NCBI GenBank assembly: GCA_037957365.1
Contig: JARHVA010008366.1
Coordinates: 35,001 to 99,000, forward strand
DNA length: 64,000 nt
Origin: Torreya grandis
Taxonomy: Eukaryota > Streptophyta > Pinopsida > Cupressales > Taxaceae
Direction: 5' to 3'
In this document: piece after piece, positions 16,016 to 28,335 of the stretch
Layout: each line of letters begins with the position of its first letter
Numbering within the stretch: the first letter of the stretch is position 1
Made by a program: the position numbers and the translations under genes
The notes under the pieces: model-generated
Seen by the model: only the letters and a program-made list of their open reading frames with translations
Database searches by the model: none
Told to the model about the DNA's origin: nothing

Positions 16016-16136
16016 GATCAGGATAGGCTTCCTATGGGGTTAGTCCCCATCCTGTCACAACTTCTTGAATAGGATATGATGTTGTAATCTTCCCATTTTT
16101 GGGTTATTTGAATAAATTTTTACCCATTTTAGTTGC

Positions 16137-16161
16137 AAGAAAGCACAACAAAACACCAAAA
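16137..16161 (+). repeat. Right target-site duplication of the LINE
   Basis: Second copy of the 25-bp duplication (AAGAAAGCACAACAAAAC then ACCAAAA), directly after the LINE 3' end. One mismatch to 10346-10370. Confidence 0.92.
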
Positions 16162-17454
16162 AAAACCAACAAAACTCCAATAAACACACAAACAAAAATT
16201 GATTTAGTAGAATTTAAAAGTAATTATGCATGTACATGTAGTAAATGCATTACTTTCTAAAATTTCATAAAAAGAAAAGTACACAAAGTTGTTCCTTAAT
16301 TAAAGAGGAAAAATGCATAAAAAATGAGGGAAGATAAGAAAAGGAAGGGGTTGGTTGAGCTGATTCCAGATGTACAAGACAAGTGGACGCCACCTACATA
16401 GTTCCATGGACACATATTCCAATATAAACTTCAAGCCAAATGTAGATCTCCTAAAAAGTGGGATAGAAGAAAAGGTGATCACCATAAAACATGATAAATG
16501 TTGTAGAAGCAAAGGGAAGAGATGGGATTACAAAATGATGAGATCATATAAATTAGAATGGTCTTGTAAAATGGCAAGAACATGGGATAATTACTTATAA
16601 AATGGTAAGAGCATGAGGATCAAAATGTATAAAAGCATAAGACAATGTTTTTATTATTTGGTGGATCATTTTCTAATGTTTTTGGTGTTTTTGGGATAAA
16701 ATATGTACAAAGAGGGGAACCAAATAATCAAGAATATGCTCGTCCAAGAGTAGAAGTTCCAATAAAATCTAAATTCAACTACAATGGTAGTCATGGGTAT
16801 AAATAATGGATCAGGGAACTAAATAAGAGTTCCAATAATAACTAAAGATGGTTACAACAACACATGCTCAAAAATTGATGAGGGCAAGATCTTGATAAGG
16901 CAATAATGCCTACCAAACAATAAAAAAATAATAGAATAGTGTGTAGTAGTAAATAAAATTTGAAGAACCATATAATTGGTAAAGATCCTAAGCTAGAGAT
17001 GAATTCATACTCACTCATCTATAGAAGAAGCTAAGAAATACTATCCTTTCTGATCTGCTTTGTAAAATTGATGTTGAATGTGTTCATAATGGTAATGATT
17101 TGTAATCAGGATCATAATTGGTCAAGGGATAAAAGTCTCTAGGTTATAATAGCCTTGGGATATGAAAAGAAAGATGTTCTCAAAGAGAATGGTCTAGAAT
17201 GAATGGGGTGCAAAGGATGGTATAAAATGAATATGGTCTAAAAGAGGATGGTACAAGGTGGGATAAAATATGTTTAAAATACCAATGGTCCAAAATTTTC
17301 CATTATCTAGAGTTATGCAAATAATATGGTTCTCGAAAGAATAATCCAATATAATTCAAAAGAATATGGTCCATGAGAGGATGGTCTAGGATAAAATGGT
17401 AGAATACTTCAACACAAATTGCCCCTAAGTAAGGGGTATTGTAGACAATGGTTC
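16162..17454 (-). other. 3' untranslated part of the Tat-type element (integrase side)
   Basis: Non-coding stretch between the end of the Tat-type pol gene and the LINE insertion point. It continues the element's 3' untranslated region, which the LINE split. Repeated phrases of the type 'ATGGTCTAGAATG / ATGGTACAAGGTGG / ATGGTCCAAAA' occur from 17190 to 17400, a degenerate short repeat. No coding content. Confidence 0.55.
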
Positions 17455-20415
17455 AAAGCTGACAAGCATAGAACCTCTTTAGGTGTACAATGTTCATGGG
17501 CTCTAAAAGTTTATCACCATTTTTTTTAGCTAGTTGATATGCTCCTAATCCATAGTTTACCATGATAACATATGGCCCCAACCAATTAGGTTAGAACTTA
17601 CCTTTTTTATTGTTTTCAATATTTATGTTCTTTTGGTTCCCTTTAAGAACCACATCATGAATCTCAAACTCCCAAGGGAGAATGTAATTTTTATATCTTA
17701 TCCAAAATCTATTATGATAGGCTTACAAGTTTTCTAGGGTAGCCAAACACTTACCATCAAGAAGTTTTAGCTTTTTTTAACTTATAAAATTTATACTCTT
17801 CGTTATCTTCAATATGCTCCAAAGAAACTCATAATGAAGGTAGCTTGATCTCAATTGGGATAATAAATTCTATGTCATAAATAAGGGAGTATGGAATGGC
17901 TCTTATGGTAGTTCAATGACTTTTTCTAAAATCCCAAAGGTTATGAAAGATTTATAACTTCCAATTATAGCTAACATCATTGACAATCTTCTTTAAATTG
18001 GTTATAATGGTTTTGTTTGATGCATCAACTTATCCATTACCTTATGGGTTGTATGGTGTGGATTTCTTATGATTTAGTTTTAATTTTTCATAAAGGCCTT
18101 TTACATCTCTATTTATAAAATATCCACCATTATCAGATATAATATGTGTTGGGATGTCATATCAATAAATGATATGGTAATGAATAAATTTGGCAATCTA
18201 CTTCCTAGTGATATAAGTAAGAGGAATAACCTCAATCCACTTAGTAAAATACATAGTAGTAGTTAAAATGTGTTTATGGCCTTCTAAAGATGTTGGGTTT
18301 ATTTTCTCTATGAGATCAAGGCCCTAAGTAGAGAATGACCATGGTGTTGTGACTGGTTGTAGTAGTAAGAAAGGCGCATGTATCAATTTTTTATATTGTT
18401 GATAAGGAACACACCTCCTCACATAATTTTAAGCATTTATCTCCATATTTGGACAATAATATTCTATTATAAGGAGCTTATTATCTAAGACTAAACTATT
18501 GGTGTGGGCCTTACACATTGCTTTGAGAACATCCTTCAGTGCTAGCTTGGATTCTCCCAAAGATAAACAATGAAGGAAAATTCCATCATAGCCTTTATGA
18601 TAAAGTTTTTTTCCAAGGAGGGTATAATGGGATAGGATATGATGGAATAAATTTTGTTTGTTATTGGATAGGTTAGGTGGAATAACATGATCATGGAAGT
18701 AATTATAAAAGGCTTGATACCAAGGTAGTTCAGGTGGTGGATTGGGACTAGTAATGGTGCATACCTATTCTAAATATGGCATAATATGTGGAGGCTATAG
18801 AATATTCTCAATTAGAAACTAATACTTGTTAGTTCCACCATCAATCTGTATCATTGACCTAATTATTTCCATTACATTGATAGATCTATTGTTGGCCATT
18901 GGTACTTGTTCAAACTATAGAGATTTAAAATAAACCTCAAAGTTATTCATAATTTTATTTTAAGGAACAAGATTGTCATATTTAGTTTAATATTGATTAG
19001 TGGTTTGATTGATGATCAATTGTGAATCATCATAAACCATTAAGTGTTGAATGCCCTAATGAATAATAAGACACAGTCCTACAATAAGCACCTCATACTT
19101 AGCCATATTATTGGTATAATGAAAATTAATGTGAAATACCTTGGGAATCAAATATCCTTCTGGTTAATCAACAATATGCTAGATCCAAATCCCTGAGAAG
19201 TGAAGGAACCTTTACAATAAAGATTCCACTATTCAGGTTCATGCTGCACTTCTTCTATTGTCATGATAAAATCATCTGAAAAGTTGAGATTGAGTGGTTA
19301 CGTGTCTATAATAGGAAATTTTGTAAATTAATCAGTAACAACCTATCCATGTATAGATTTTTTATTTTTATATTCAACATAAAATTCACATAGGAACATG
19401 ATCCATTTATCTAGATGTCCTATGAGAGTTACCTTGGATAATAAAAACTTGAGACTATCCACCTTAGTGATGACAATGGTTTTATTGTTTAGCATATAAT
19501 GTCATACATTTTGGGAAGGAAACACCATAAATAAACACACCTTAAAAATAGTATTATAATTATGTTCATAATCCACCAATTTTTGGCTCAAATAATAAAC
19601 TACATATTCCTTACCTTGATCATCATGTTGGGATAAAATTACACGTAGTGCATGATCAGTTGCTAATATGTAAAGAAGTAGTTGTTGTCCAAGATTTGGT
19701 GATCTCAAAATTTGTGGGTTGGGAAAATATGATTTGATATTTTAAAATTCTAAATGATAGTATTCATCCTATTGAAACATTACCCCTTTATTCAAGAGAT
19801 GGGTAAATGGGTGGCACTTATTTGCCAGTTGAGAAATGAACATGTGGATTGACTGGATCTTTCCCTATAGGATTCAAAGTTATTTAAGATTTGATGGAGG
19901 CATTTAAACAATGGTATTAAACTTATCAAGGTATAATTTTATTCCTCTTTCAGATACAATGAAACCTATCAATTTCCCTAAAGTGACTCTAAAGACACAC
20001 TTCTTAGGATTCATGTAGACTTTATATTCATGAAGCCTCTCAAAGAGTCTTTGTAGAATGTCAATATTTCGAGCTCTTATTTTTTATTTTGCTAGTATGT
20101 CATCAACATAGTACTTAATAATATCATGCATCATGTCATCAAATATGATAGTTATGGCATTATGATATGTGATTACAACCTTGTTCAAGCCAAATGATAT
20201 GGCTTAGTAGCAAAATTTTCCCCATGAAGTGGTGAACATAGTCTTGTGTTGATCTTCTTCGGCCATCTTGATCTGATTGTATCAATAAAATTTGTCCATA
20301 AGGAACAACATCTCATACCCAACATTATATTCAACTATCATGTCAATATTTGGTAGAGTAAAATCATGTTTTGGGTATACTTTGTTGATGTCTCTAAAAT
20401 TAGTATAAAGGCATA
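17455..20415 (-). pseudogene. Tat-type pol, downstream part: RT (C-terminal part), RNase H, archaeal-type RNase H, integrase
   Basis: Minus strand, right to left. RT palm lies at 20415-19800, with LPNIDMIVEYNVGYEM, QIKMAEEDQHKTMF and an intact YYVDDILAK. RNase H at about 19790-19340 has LYILATDHALRVILSQ and KEYVVYYLSQKL. A second RNase H at about 19310-18800 has NNMAKYEVLIVGL and VYDDSQLIINQT, a hallmark of Tat/Ogre elements. The integrase zinc region is at 18460-18393. The integrase core at 18340-17900 has TxGLDLIEKINP-like and IISDNGGYF motifs, but the third catalytic residue (usually Glu before ASNKT) reads Asp. A GPY-type C-terminal module lies at 17600-17455 (PNWLGPYVI, HLKRF). Stops and frameshifts abound. 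The upstream half of RT lies at 34258, cut off by the Athila insertion. Confidence 0.88.
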
Positions 20416-20420
20416 TGCCC
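20416..20420 (+). repeat. Left 5-bp target-site duplication (TGCCC) of the Athila element
   Basis: TGCCC directly precedes the 5' LTR and recurs directly after the 3' LTR at 34252-34256. Five bases is the usual length for Ty3 integrases. Confidence 0.85.
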
Positions 20421-20550
20421 TAATGAGGCCACCAATTGCTTACTTTTATATCCTCATCCATGCTTAGTCTATCTTTTTATATGTAAATCACATAACTATC
20501 CATCACTAATGCAAATGAATAAATGAGGTTATGATTTTGTATGTTCATTG

Positions 20551-20664
<114 letters not shown>

Positions 20665-20767
20665 TGTTATGAATTAGTCTGACTTTATCTAACACAAATT
20701 TTAAGGGTCATGAAAGGTTACAGGATATTGCTAAGCCATAACTATTTCAAAATACTCATAATAATTG

Positions 20768-20930
20768 TAGGATTTAACTATAGGTTACTTTCAGCCACTA
20801 TAGAATACCTATATTAACTATAGGCTTCACCTACAGGTTGCCTATGGCCATTTTAAATTACCCATAACAACTAAAGGTTTCACCTACAGGTTCCTTATAG
20901 CTACTATAGAGTGCCTGCAACTACTATGTA
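20768..20930 (+). repeat. Three-copy 53-bp repeat within the 5' LTR
   Basis: Phrases ACTATAGGTTAC, CTTCACCTACAGGTTGCC and TTTCACCTACAGGTTCC recur every 53 bp, each followed by a CCACTATAGAATACC-like block. The 3' LTR has the same array with starts at 33246, 33299 and 33352, so it was in the element before insertion. Confidence 0.75.
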
Positions 20931-21604
20931 AAATAGAGTCATTATTGAGATCTTGTACACATATCCATCTATCTTGGGGAACCAAATGGATGATTGGGAA
21001 AAATCATAGTTATTTTATGGATTACCTACATCTAAGGAGACATAAAATGTGATACCAAATATGGGAAAGATAAGGATAATGAGAAAAGGCATAAAGAAAT
21101 AAAATAGAAAAATAGTATGCCTTGTCTCTAACCTAGTCAAACCTAAAACAAGTAACTTCAGTTACTAACCACTTGAAAGTTGACTGGGGTAGTTTCTAAG
21201 TATTTGTATTTTTTCCTAGTTTGGTTTTTTTGGTTAAGAGTTAATAAACTGCCTTCTATATTTAAAGGCAAAACCTAGATCAGACTGGGAGTTAGATAAT
21301 TTTGAGAAGGTAATAGTAGAAGTTTTTAAACTATAGCATTTGTATTCAAAATTGAGTAATGAGAATTTTGAATTTGTAATAAGTTTGTGAATTATCTCAG
21401 AGAGGGATTAGAGATCAATTCTTAATGAGGAAAGGTGCCCTCATAATGAGCTATAGTGAAGATCCTGACCCTCTTTAATTATTAGTGTATTGTGTAATTT
21501 GATTTTAATATTAAGATTAATTATATAAGTCTGATGCATGTATGATATATAAGTGTGGAATAGTTATGTAATTCTATCACAATAGTTTCATAATATATAC
21601 ATAC

Positions 21605-21770
<166 letters not shown>

Positions 21771-21948
21771 TTGGTAAATTTATCATAAATTCATTATATT
21801 ACAAGTAGAAAATCAAGTTGATTTTCTACTAGTATTGTATATATAGTGTTGAAACTCTTGAAAAGCTTACACACCCTAGGTTGATAATTAATGTTTAATT
21901 AGACTAGTGAATCTAGTAATCACTAGGTAACTAGTCTGCACAACATTT

Positions 21949-21968
21949 TGGCACTATTATCAAGGAGG
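21949..21968 (+). other. Primer-binding site of the Athila element (decayed tRNA-Asp type)
   Basis: Four bases after the LTR end the sequence reads TGGCACTATTATCAAGGAGG. It aligns without gaps to the complement of the plant tRNA-Asp 3' end (starting TGGCGCCGTTGCC), which is the known Athila primer. Every difference is C to T or G to A, as expected from cytosine deamination. Confidence 0.75.
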
Positions 21969-22955
21969 GTGTCAATTATTGTTTCTAAAATAAATCATCA
22001 ATATTTTTTTATTAATGCACTATTCTACCTAGTTGGGTAAGTCGAGTGAGGACACTATAGTGTCTTATGCTATATGTCTAAGTTCTTAGACATATAGTTC
22101 TAGTCAGGCAAGTCGAGTGAGGGCATTATGATGTCTTATGCCAAATGTCTAAGTTTCTAGAAGTAAATAGTGCATAAGTTACTTAGTTCATGTTTCGATA
22201 ATTTATTTCTTTCAAAAGTGATTTATTTTCAAAAAAGTGTGCTTTTAATTTTCCTACTTTAATTTCCTTCTTTATAGAATAAATTTTCTTGCTTTCTAGA
22301 ATAATTTTTCATGCTTTCTAAAATATTTTTTCCTACTTTCATTTCTTGCTTTTTAGAATAATTTTTCTTGCTTTTAGTAGATAATATTTACTACTTTCCA
22401 GAGGTAGGATTTTAATTCCTATTGTTTTGATTTTAACACTCCTTATTTTTTCATTATTTTAAAAAAATTGGTTTGAAACAACCCCCTTAAACACATGAAA
22501 ATGAAAAAAAAAACTAACTATATGCAGGAAGGGATAGGACAGCTGAAGGAGTGGCATAAAATTTATGCAAAGAGAAAGAGATTCTCAAGGGACATTCCTA
22601 CCAAATAAGTCACAAGTTTCTATTAGGAAAGAACCACAAATACATGTAACAACTAAGAATATTGTTGAAGAATATACCATAAGCCAAAAGGTTGTTGAAG
22701 AAGAGAACACTACAAATTGAAGGATGTAGCTTGTAGAAGAAGCATTATTGAATCTAAAAAAGGAAATAAAAGTAGAAAAAACATTAGCCAAGTTTGTAAG
22801 AAGAAATGAAGGAGTGAAACTACATGAACTATACACTCTAGAGAGTAACATATTTACAACATTTTAGCAAACTTTTCTTAATCAAATCAAAGGAAGCTAG
22901 GAGAATATTTAGACCCTTCATCCAATAAAAAGACTGAGGATCAGTAGATAAACAT
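21969..22955 (+). other. Untranslated leader and decayed gag N-terminus of the Athila element
   Basis: A T-rich leader (22190-22460) contains repeated TTTCTTGCTTTCTAGAATAATTTTT blocks, a degenerate repeat of about 35-40 bp. Lys/Glu-rich coding remnants (for example a KKEIKVEKTLAKFVRR-like stretch at 22755-22810) suggest that the gag N-terminus starts near 22500, but no start codon can be fixed. Confidence 0.5.
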
Positions 22956-24420
22956 TTATTATCATGCTGACCAAGGCATTGACATAGAATTTGAGGATGA
23001 GATCCTGAGTACCTTTGGTATCCATATCACAAGAAGAGCCATCATGAGCAGAGAAGAAGACTTTATGGATGAAAATGGGAATTTTGACATAGTTACTTTT
23101 GAATTTCCTATTCCAGATGCAACATATGTAACATAAATGAAAAAAATTCCACCCTTAACCTTGCCCAATTTCAAAGGTACACTATCAGAAGACTTGGACA
23201 CATTCTTATTCAAATTTATATCCTTTGTAGAATCTATAACTATAGGCAAGATGCACAAAAATTGAAGCTTTTTCTAGCTACTCTCAAAGACTCAACACTT
23301 CATTGGTTTATGGGACTGGGTAATAATTCGGTCCACACTTGGGAGGACATGAAAAATAAATGTTTGGTCAAGCATTAGTAATATGGAAGAGGAAGAAGTT
23401 ATAGAATAAATAACATCTTCAAGATGACTCAAGAGGGGGATGAATCTTTGGAGGACTATGTTGAACAGTTCATGTTCAGTGTACAAAAATTCAAGCAAAG
23501 TGCACTTATAGAAGAACCTTTAAAACTCATCTTCTTGAAAGAAGTCAAAGAATATTGTGTAGAATCCTTGGACCTAATGAGTGGAGGGGATATTTCTCAC
23601 CTACCATTCTTAGATATCAAAGACTTGAGCAAGAATTATTCTAGATCTACCATAAACAATGTCTAGGGCAACAAGCTTCCATTGGTAGCTGTAAATGGCC
23701 TATCAAAAATTAAGGTTAGTAACATGTTACAAGACATGAAATAGGATATCATTATCCATTTGGAAACCCAACTACATACCTTACACTCAAGGTAAAATCA
23801 AGCAGCTTTGGGTCAAGCCTTGACCATTTACTATCCAAACTATAAGAATAAAAAGGTTGATTGTAGATGTCACAAGGTTCATGCTAAAGTAGCTCACATA
23901 GCAATTAAAGAACCAAAAATAGTAGAGATACATGTTGTAGGAGGAGATAGTGACAAATTTTTATATGTTGCATAAATAAGTCCATGAATTCAATTACCAC
24001 CTTATCAAAGTATGGGACAAAATCCACCTTTTGCAAATTTTACCTCTTTTAATTCATAATTTGCAAATGCTACTCCCAATTAGACTAGTCCTTAGATTAA
24101 CATTCTACCTCCTAATTATAGCTAGTAGCCACGTCAAGCAAGATACCCCACCACCTCTTGGTATCCTCCACAAAATGTATCCCCATCTTGGATGCAAACT
24201 TGATAACCATCCCAAGGCCCACCCTTCAAAAACCAACGGTAATAGCCTTGGAGACCTAACCAACCATGGGGAAGCTCTCTATGAGGATGTCCTCCACAAT
24301 AAAAACAAACTCTTGCTCTTATACCCAATACACAAGCTATGCCCAAGCTTAACCAGCTACCTACCCAACTCATATAGAATCCTATGAATAAGCTAGTGTA
24401 GTCCACATTTAATATTGAGC
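22956..24420 (+). pseudogene. gag: Athila gag (capsid region) and Pro-rich linker, broken
   Basis: Gag forms the particle that holds the element's RNA. The stretch 22980-23110 is acidic (IDIEFEDEILSTFG). The retrotransposon-gag core follows, with LPNFKGTLSEDLDTFLFKF (23163), a frameshift near 23255, then LHWFMGLGNNSVHTWEDMK (23300) and MTQEGDESLEDYVEQF (23424), which is open to 23666. From about 23990 the translated remnants are rich in Pro, Gln and Asn (LPPYQSMGQNPPFANF), a linker between gag and protease. No intact CCHC knuckle was seen. TAG stops replace expected Gln and Trp codons. Confidence 0.82.
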
Positions 24421-24599
24421 TTATTTAGTACTTAACATACATGATGAACATTAATGAAGTTCACCTCAATTTAGGGAAAGTTATACCACTCCAAACACCA
24501 CTCATAATAAGGGATTTAGATGATGAAACCCTAAAATAACATGTTAACCCACCTCTATCACATTAAAAACTCTCTGAATGAATAAATAAAGATATTGAT

Positions 24600-25280
24600 G
24601 AAATATCCCCCCCATTTATAGAACATCTCAGCCTCTAATGCCATACAATTGAACCTAAGTTTAAATTCATGGGATAGATTAAGAACCTTTGTGTCAAAAT
24701 CCCTCTATTCTAGGCCATTAAGGATGTACCCATATATTACAAAGTTGTTAGAGACCTTTGTCTATGAAAACCATGAAGGAAGAAAAAAGATCCCAATACT
24801 ATGCATGTGATTGGCTAGCGATCAAACATCATGTTGGAGAACACCCTGCCAAGGAAATATTCTGATCTACGATGCCTTCTAGTAATAGTCTATATCTATA
24901 ACCAATAGTTATCCACCACATTGATAGACCTAGGGGATGTAGTAAATGTAATGACAACTAAAACTATGCATAAATTATAGATAAATAATATTCATCCTAC
25001 ATTTACACTATAAAAAATGGCTAACATGTCTATAGTCAGACCAAATGGAATCATTGAAGATCTTATCATTACTATAGATTCTTAGGAGTATCCTAAAAAT
25101 TTCATTATGATATAGACTAAGTAGAATCTGGGTGTATACCCCGTTATCTTAGGATGACCTTGGCTTATCATAGTTGATACCTTCATCAGCTATAGAATAG
25201 GTATTATGATGATATCCAATGGCTACCACACTAAGTAGTTGGTTCTTTATCCCCCAGCATAGCTAGTTTTTACACTTGAG
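24600..25280 (+). pseudogene. Athila aspartic protease, broken
   Basis: The protease cleaves the gag-pol polyprotein. An upstream stretch reads IKNLCVKIPLF and AIKDVPIYYKVVRDLC (about 24675-24760), a conserved block before the protease in this group. The active-site loop is LIDLGDVVNVM (about 24920): the catalytic Asp is present, and the Asp-Leu-Gly form is common in Athila-type proteases. The conserved end block reads YPVILG*PWL (about 25137), with a stop where Arg is usual. Stops and at least one frameshift inactivate it. Confidence 0.72.
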
Positions 25281-25789
25281 AATTCATTATGGGCTAAAGA
25301 AGATGAGGTAGAGCAACCTTCCTTGATTCTTGTATTCAACATAGACCATGCATGCACATTGGCTAATTAGGGGGAAGATACCATTCTCTCAAATATTCTT
25401 CAACATAATTACCTAACTCCTTTTATGGATCTCAACCACTTACAATGTGTTGAGTGTCCATTTTCTAGCTTCTAAGAATTGGATAATTTTGATTCATATC
25501 TATATAAAATATTCCACCAGTTGTTGCCTCATAGCTACAACCAAACTAGATCCATTATCAATATGAAAATAAATAAATCACTCTCACAAAAAATTGAAAT
25601 CTCTATAAGGAAAACATTGCTTATTAACAACAAGTTGGAGTTAAATGAGGAAAAGTTCCTAGTCAACATATTGAATGCAAACCAACATGATTTTACATGG
25701 AATTATGAGGATATGCAAGGAATTATCCCAAAAACATTCAAAAATCATATCTACATTAAATAATAATGCCAATAAATCAAACATCCACA

Positions 25790-26995
25790 ACGTAGGATGA
25801 ATCCAGCTCTTTGAGAAATAGTCAAAAGGGAATTACAAAAAAATTTAACTGCTAGATTTATATATCCCATATAGGATAATGAATGGGTGTCACCTTTGGT
25901 AATTATACCAAATAAAAATGGAGAATGTCATGTATGCATCAATTATAGGGTACTCAATACAACAACTAGGAAGGATCACTTTCTTCTACCCTTCATTGAC
26001 CAAGTGTTGGACACACTAGTAGGGAAGAAATATTTTGCCCTTATGGATGGATTTTTTGGTTACAACCATATTAGAATTTCTCCTAAGGACCAAGAAAAGA
26101 CCAACTTAATTTATCCCTAGGGTACTTATGCTTATGATGTATTACCCTTTGGGCTATGTATCACTCCTAAAACATTACAAAGGGTTGTCCTAAGCATCTT
26201 TGATGATATGACTAATGAATCTGTATAAATCTATATGGATGAATTCACTATCTAGTGAGAGACATTTGATGAATGCCTCAAAAACATAGAAAAAGTGATA
26301 CAATGTTATTAGGAGCACCATCTATCTCTCATCCATAAGAAATGTTACATGCTTATGATAGGGAATTGTCTTAGGCCACCACTTATCTGCTTAAGGAATT
26401 AATGTTGACCCTATTAAAATCAACATCACTAAAAACTTGTCTATTTCTAAAAAATATAAAGATGTTAGGATTTTTTTAAGACATGATAGTTACTACAGGA
26501 GATTCATCAACAATTTGAGTAAAGTAGCAGCACCATTGTTACCTTTCTAACTAAAGATGCTAAATTACTCTAGACTCCTACTTGTGATATAACCTTAAAA
26601 CAATTGAAGGAATTACTGACTACCACCCCTATTTTATGTGGTCCTAATTGGAAGCTTCCCTCCCAAATTCACATAGATTCTTTAGATATTACCCTCAAAG
26701 CTATGCTCAGGCACAAAAAGGAGCACTCAATTATGCCATCTATTTTGTAAGCAAAAACTTGTAGGCAATAGAACTAAATTACATAATTACTAAAATAGAG
26801 TTCATGGTGGTAGTTTATGCTATCAACAAGTTTTGTCACTACATCACTAGGTATCAGGTCTTTTTTCATATAGATCATGCATCCATTTGGTACCTTATGA
26901 ATAAATCAACTATTCTAGCTAGAGTTATAAGATGGCTTCTCTAATTATAGGAATTTGATATCATTATTGTAGATAAGCCTAGTAGGGACAATGTA
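25790..26995 (+). pseudogene. Athila reverse transcriptase and RNase H, broken
   Basis: RT copies the RNA genome and RNase H removes the template. RT blocks are WVSPLVIIPNKNGECHVCI (25886), NTTTRKDHFLLPFIDQVLD (25955), YFALMDGFFGYNHIRISP (26032), GTYAYDVLPFGL (26123) and the catalytic box IYMDEFTI (26229), in which the second Asp of the DD pair is Glu. RNase H begins near 26670 (QIHIDSLDITLKAML) and is frameshifted at about 26715. It continues with IELNYIITKIEFMVVVYAI and ends near 26990 (EFDIIIVDKPSRDNVVDNF). No Tat-type second RNase H follows, which separates it from the element it sits in. Confidence 0.88.
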
Positions 26996-27099
26996 GTGGA
27001 TAACTTTTTATCACATTTGCAAACCCCTAAAGAAGATACCATAGTGGATAACTCATTTCTAGATGAGCACCTATTCTCTCTCACCCTTACCACACCCTG

Positions 27100-28335
27100 G
27101 TATCTTGATATTGCTAACTACCTTATAATAGGGTCACTTCTACATCACTTCCTCCCTAACCAAAGGTGAGAATTGATTCACAAAAGTGCTAAATATTCAT
27201 GGTTGTTTGGATTCCTTTTTTATATTGGGTCTAACTCTATCATTAAAAGATGTCTCAGAGAAGATGAAGTTCTAGATATCCTTAAAGCCTACCATGATGA
27301 ACCTTGTGGAGGACACTTTATAGCCAAGTGTACAATAGTTAAAATTTTGAATACCAGATACTATTGGAGCTCACTCCATAAAAATTCAATAATATATACT
27401 ACTCATTGTGACATATGTTAGTGTATGGGGAGACCCACATGTTTAGAAGAAATGCCTTTGCAAGCCTAGATGGTGCTTAAACCATTTGAAAAGTGGGGCC
27501 TAGACTTTGTAGGAATTTTTGATTCAAAATCCAATAATAAAGAGTAAATCCTTGTCTTTACTAACTATGTCACTAAATGGGTGGAAGTAAAGGATCTTAC
27601 ACACACTAGGTATGAGAAGGTAGTAGCTTTCCTCTATGAATATATATACTAGATATGGTGTGCCATGTGAAATAGTCATTGATTAGGGAATCTAATTCAA
27701 TACTAATTTAATAACTACTATATTCTATCAATTTGAGATTAGACATGAGAAATCAAATCCATATCATCCATAGTCTAATGGATAGGTAGAAGTCACCAAT
27801 AGGGAGTTAAAATTTTTTGTAACAAAGACTGTTAGTCTATCTCATAAAGATTGGGTGGCTAGGCTTCCTGAAGTTGTATGGGCTTATCAAATCACATGGA
27901 AGACCACTATAAGCTTCACTCCATAAGATTTGGTCTATGGAAATAAACCTATCTTACCAATTGAATTTGATAACAAGACCTTATGGACAACACTAGAACT
28001 TGGGATGAATATATTCAAAGCCCAAAAATAAAGGCTTATATATTTGAATGCCTTAGATGAATATAGACGATAGGCATTACATAACATAGAGCTTATATAG
28101 TGACAATAAATTGGATGACATGATAGGTATATCAAAACCAACCAATTTTATATAGGAGATTGGACCCTTCTTTTTTACTCCAAATACAAGGACCACAAGG
28201 GTAAACTTTAGACCAGATGGCTTGGTTATTTTGAGATTGAGCATGTTTTTAACAATGGAGTAGTCCAACTCCAAACCATTGATCTAGTGAGATTCCATCT
28301 ACTATTTAATGGCCACAAACTCAAGTTGTAAAAAA
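27100..28335 (+). pseudogene. Athila integrase, broken
   Basis: Integrase joins the cDNA to the chromosome. The zinc-binding region (27285-27425) shows YHDEPCGGHFIAKC and HCDIC. The core has GLDFVGIF (first Asp, about 27500), an IVID*GI block (second Asp, about 27674) and VEVTNRELK (Glu, about 27785), so the three acidic residues are still visible. The C-terminal part reads IGDWTLLFYSKYKDHKGKL (28157), WLGYFEIEHVFNNGVVQL (28218) and NGHKLKL (28308), the end typical of Athila pol. At least three frameshifts and several TAG stops. Confidence 0.85.

Larger units (their letters stand above)
10371..16136 (+). mobile_element. Full-length plant L1-type LINE (RNase H-bearing), inactive
   Basis: A 5.77-kb non-LTR element flanked by a 25-bp target-site duplication. 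It has the expected order: 5' UTR, ORF1 (DUF4283-like region and CCHC knuckle), ORF2 (endonuclease, RT, zf-RVT-like region, RNase H), and a short 3' tail with AATAAA at 16111. It does not end in a long poly(A); the last bases before the duplication are CCCATTTTAGTTGC. It sits in the 3' untranslated region of the Tat-type element in the opposite orientation. Many stops, nearly all TAG, interrupt both ORFs. Confidence 0.93.
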
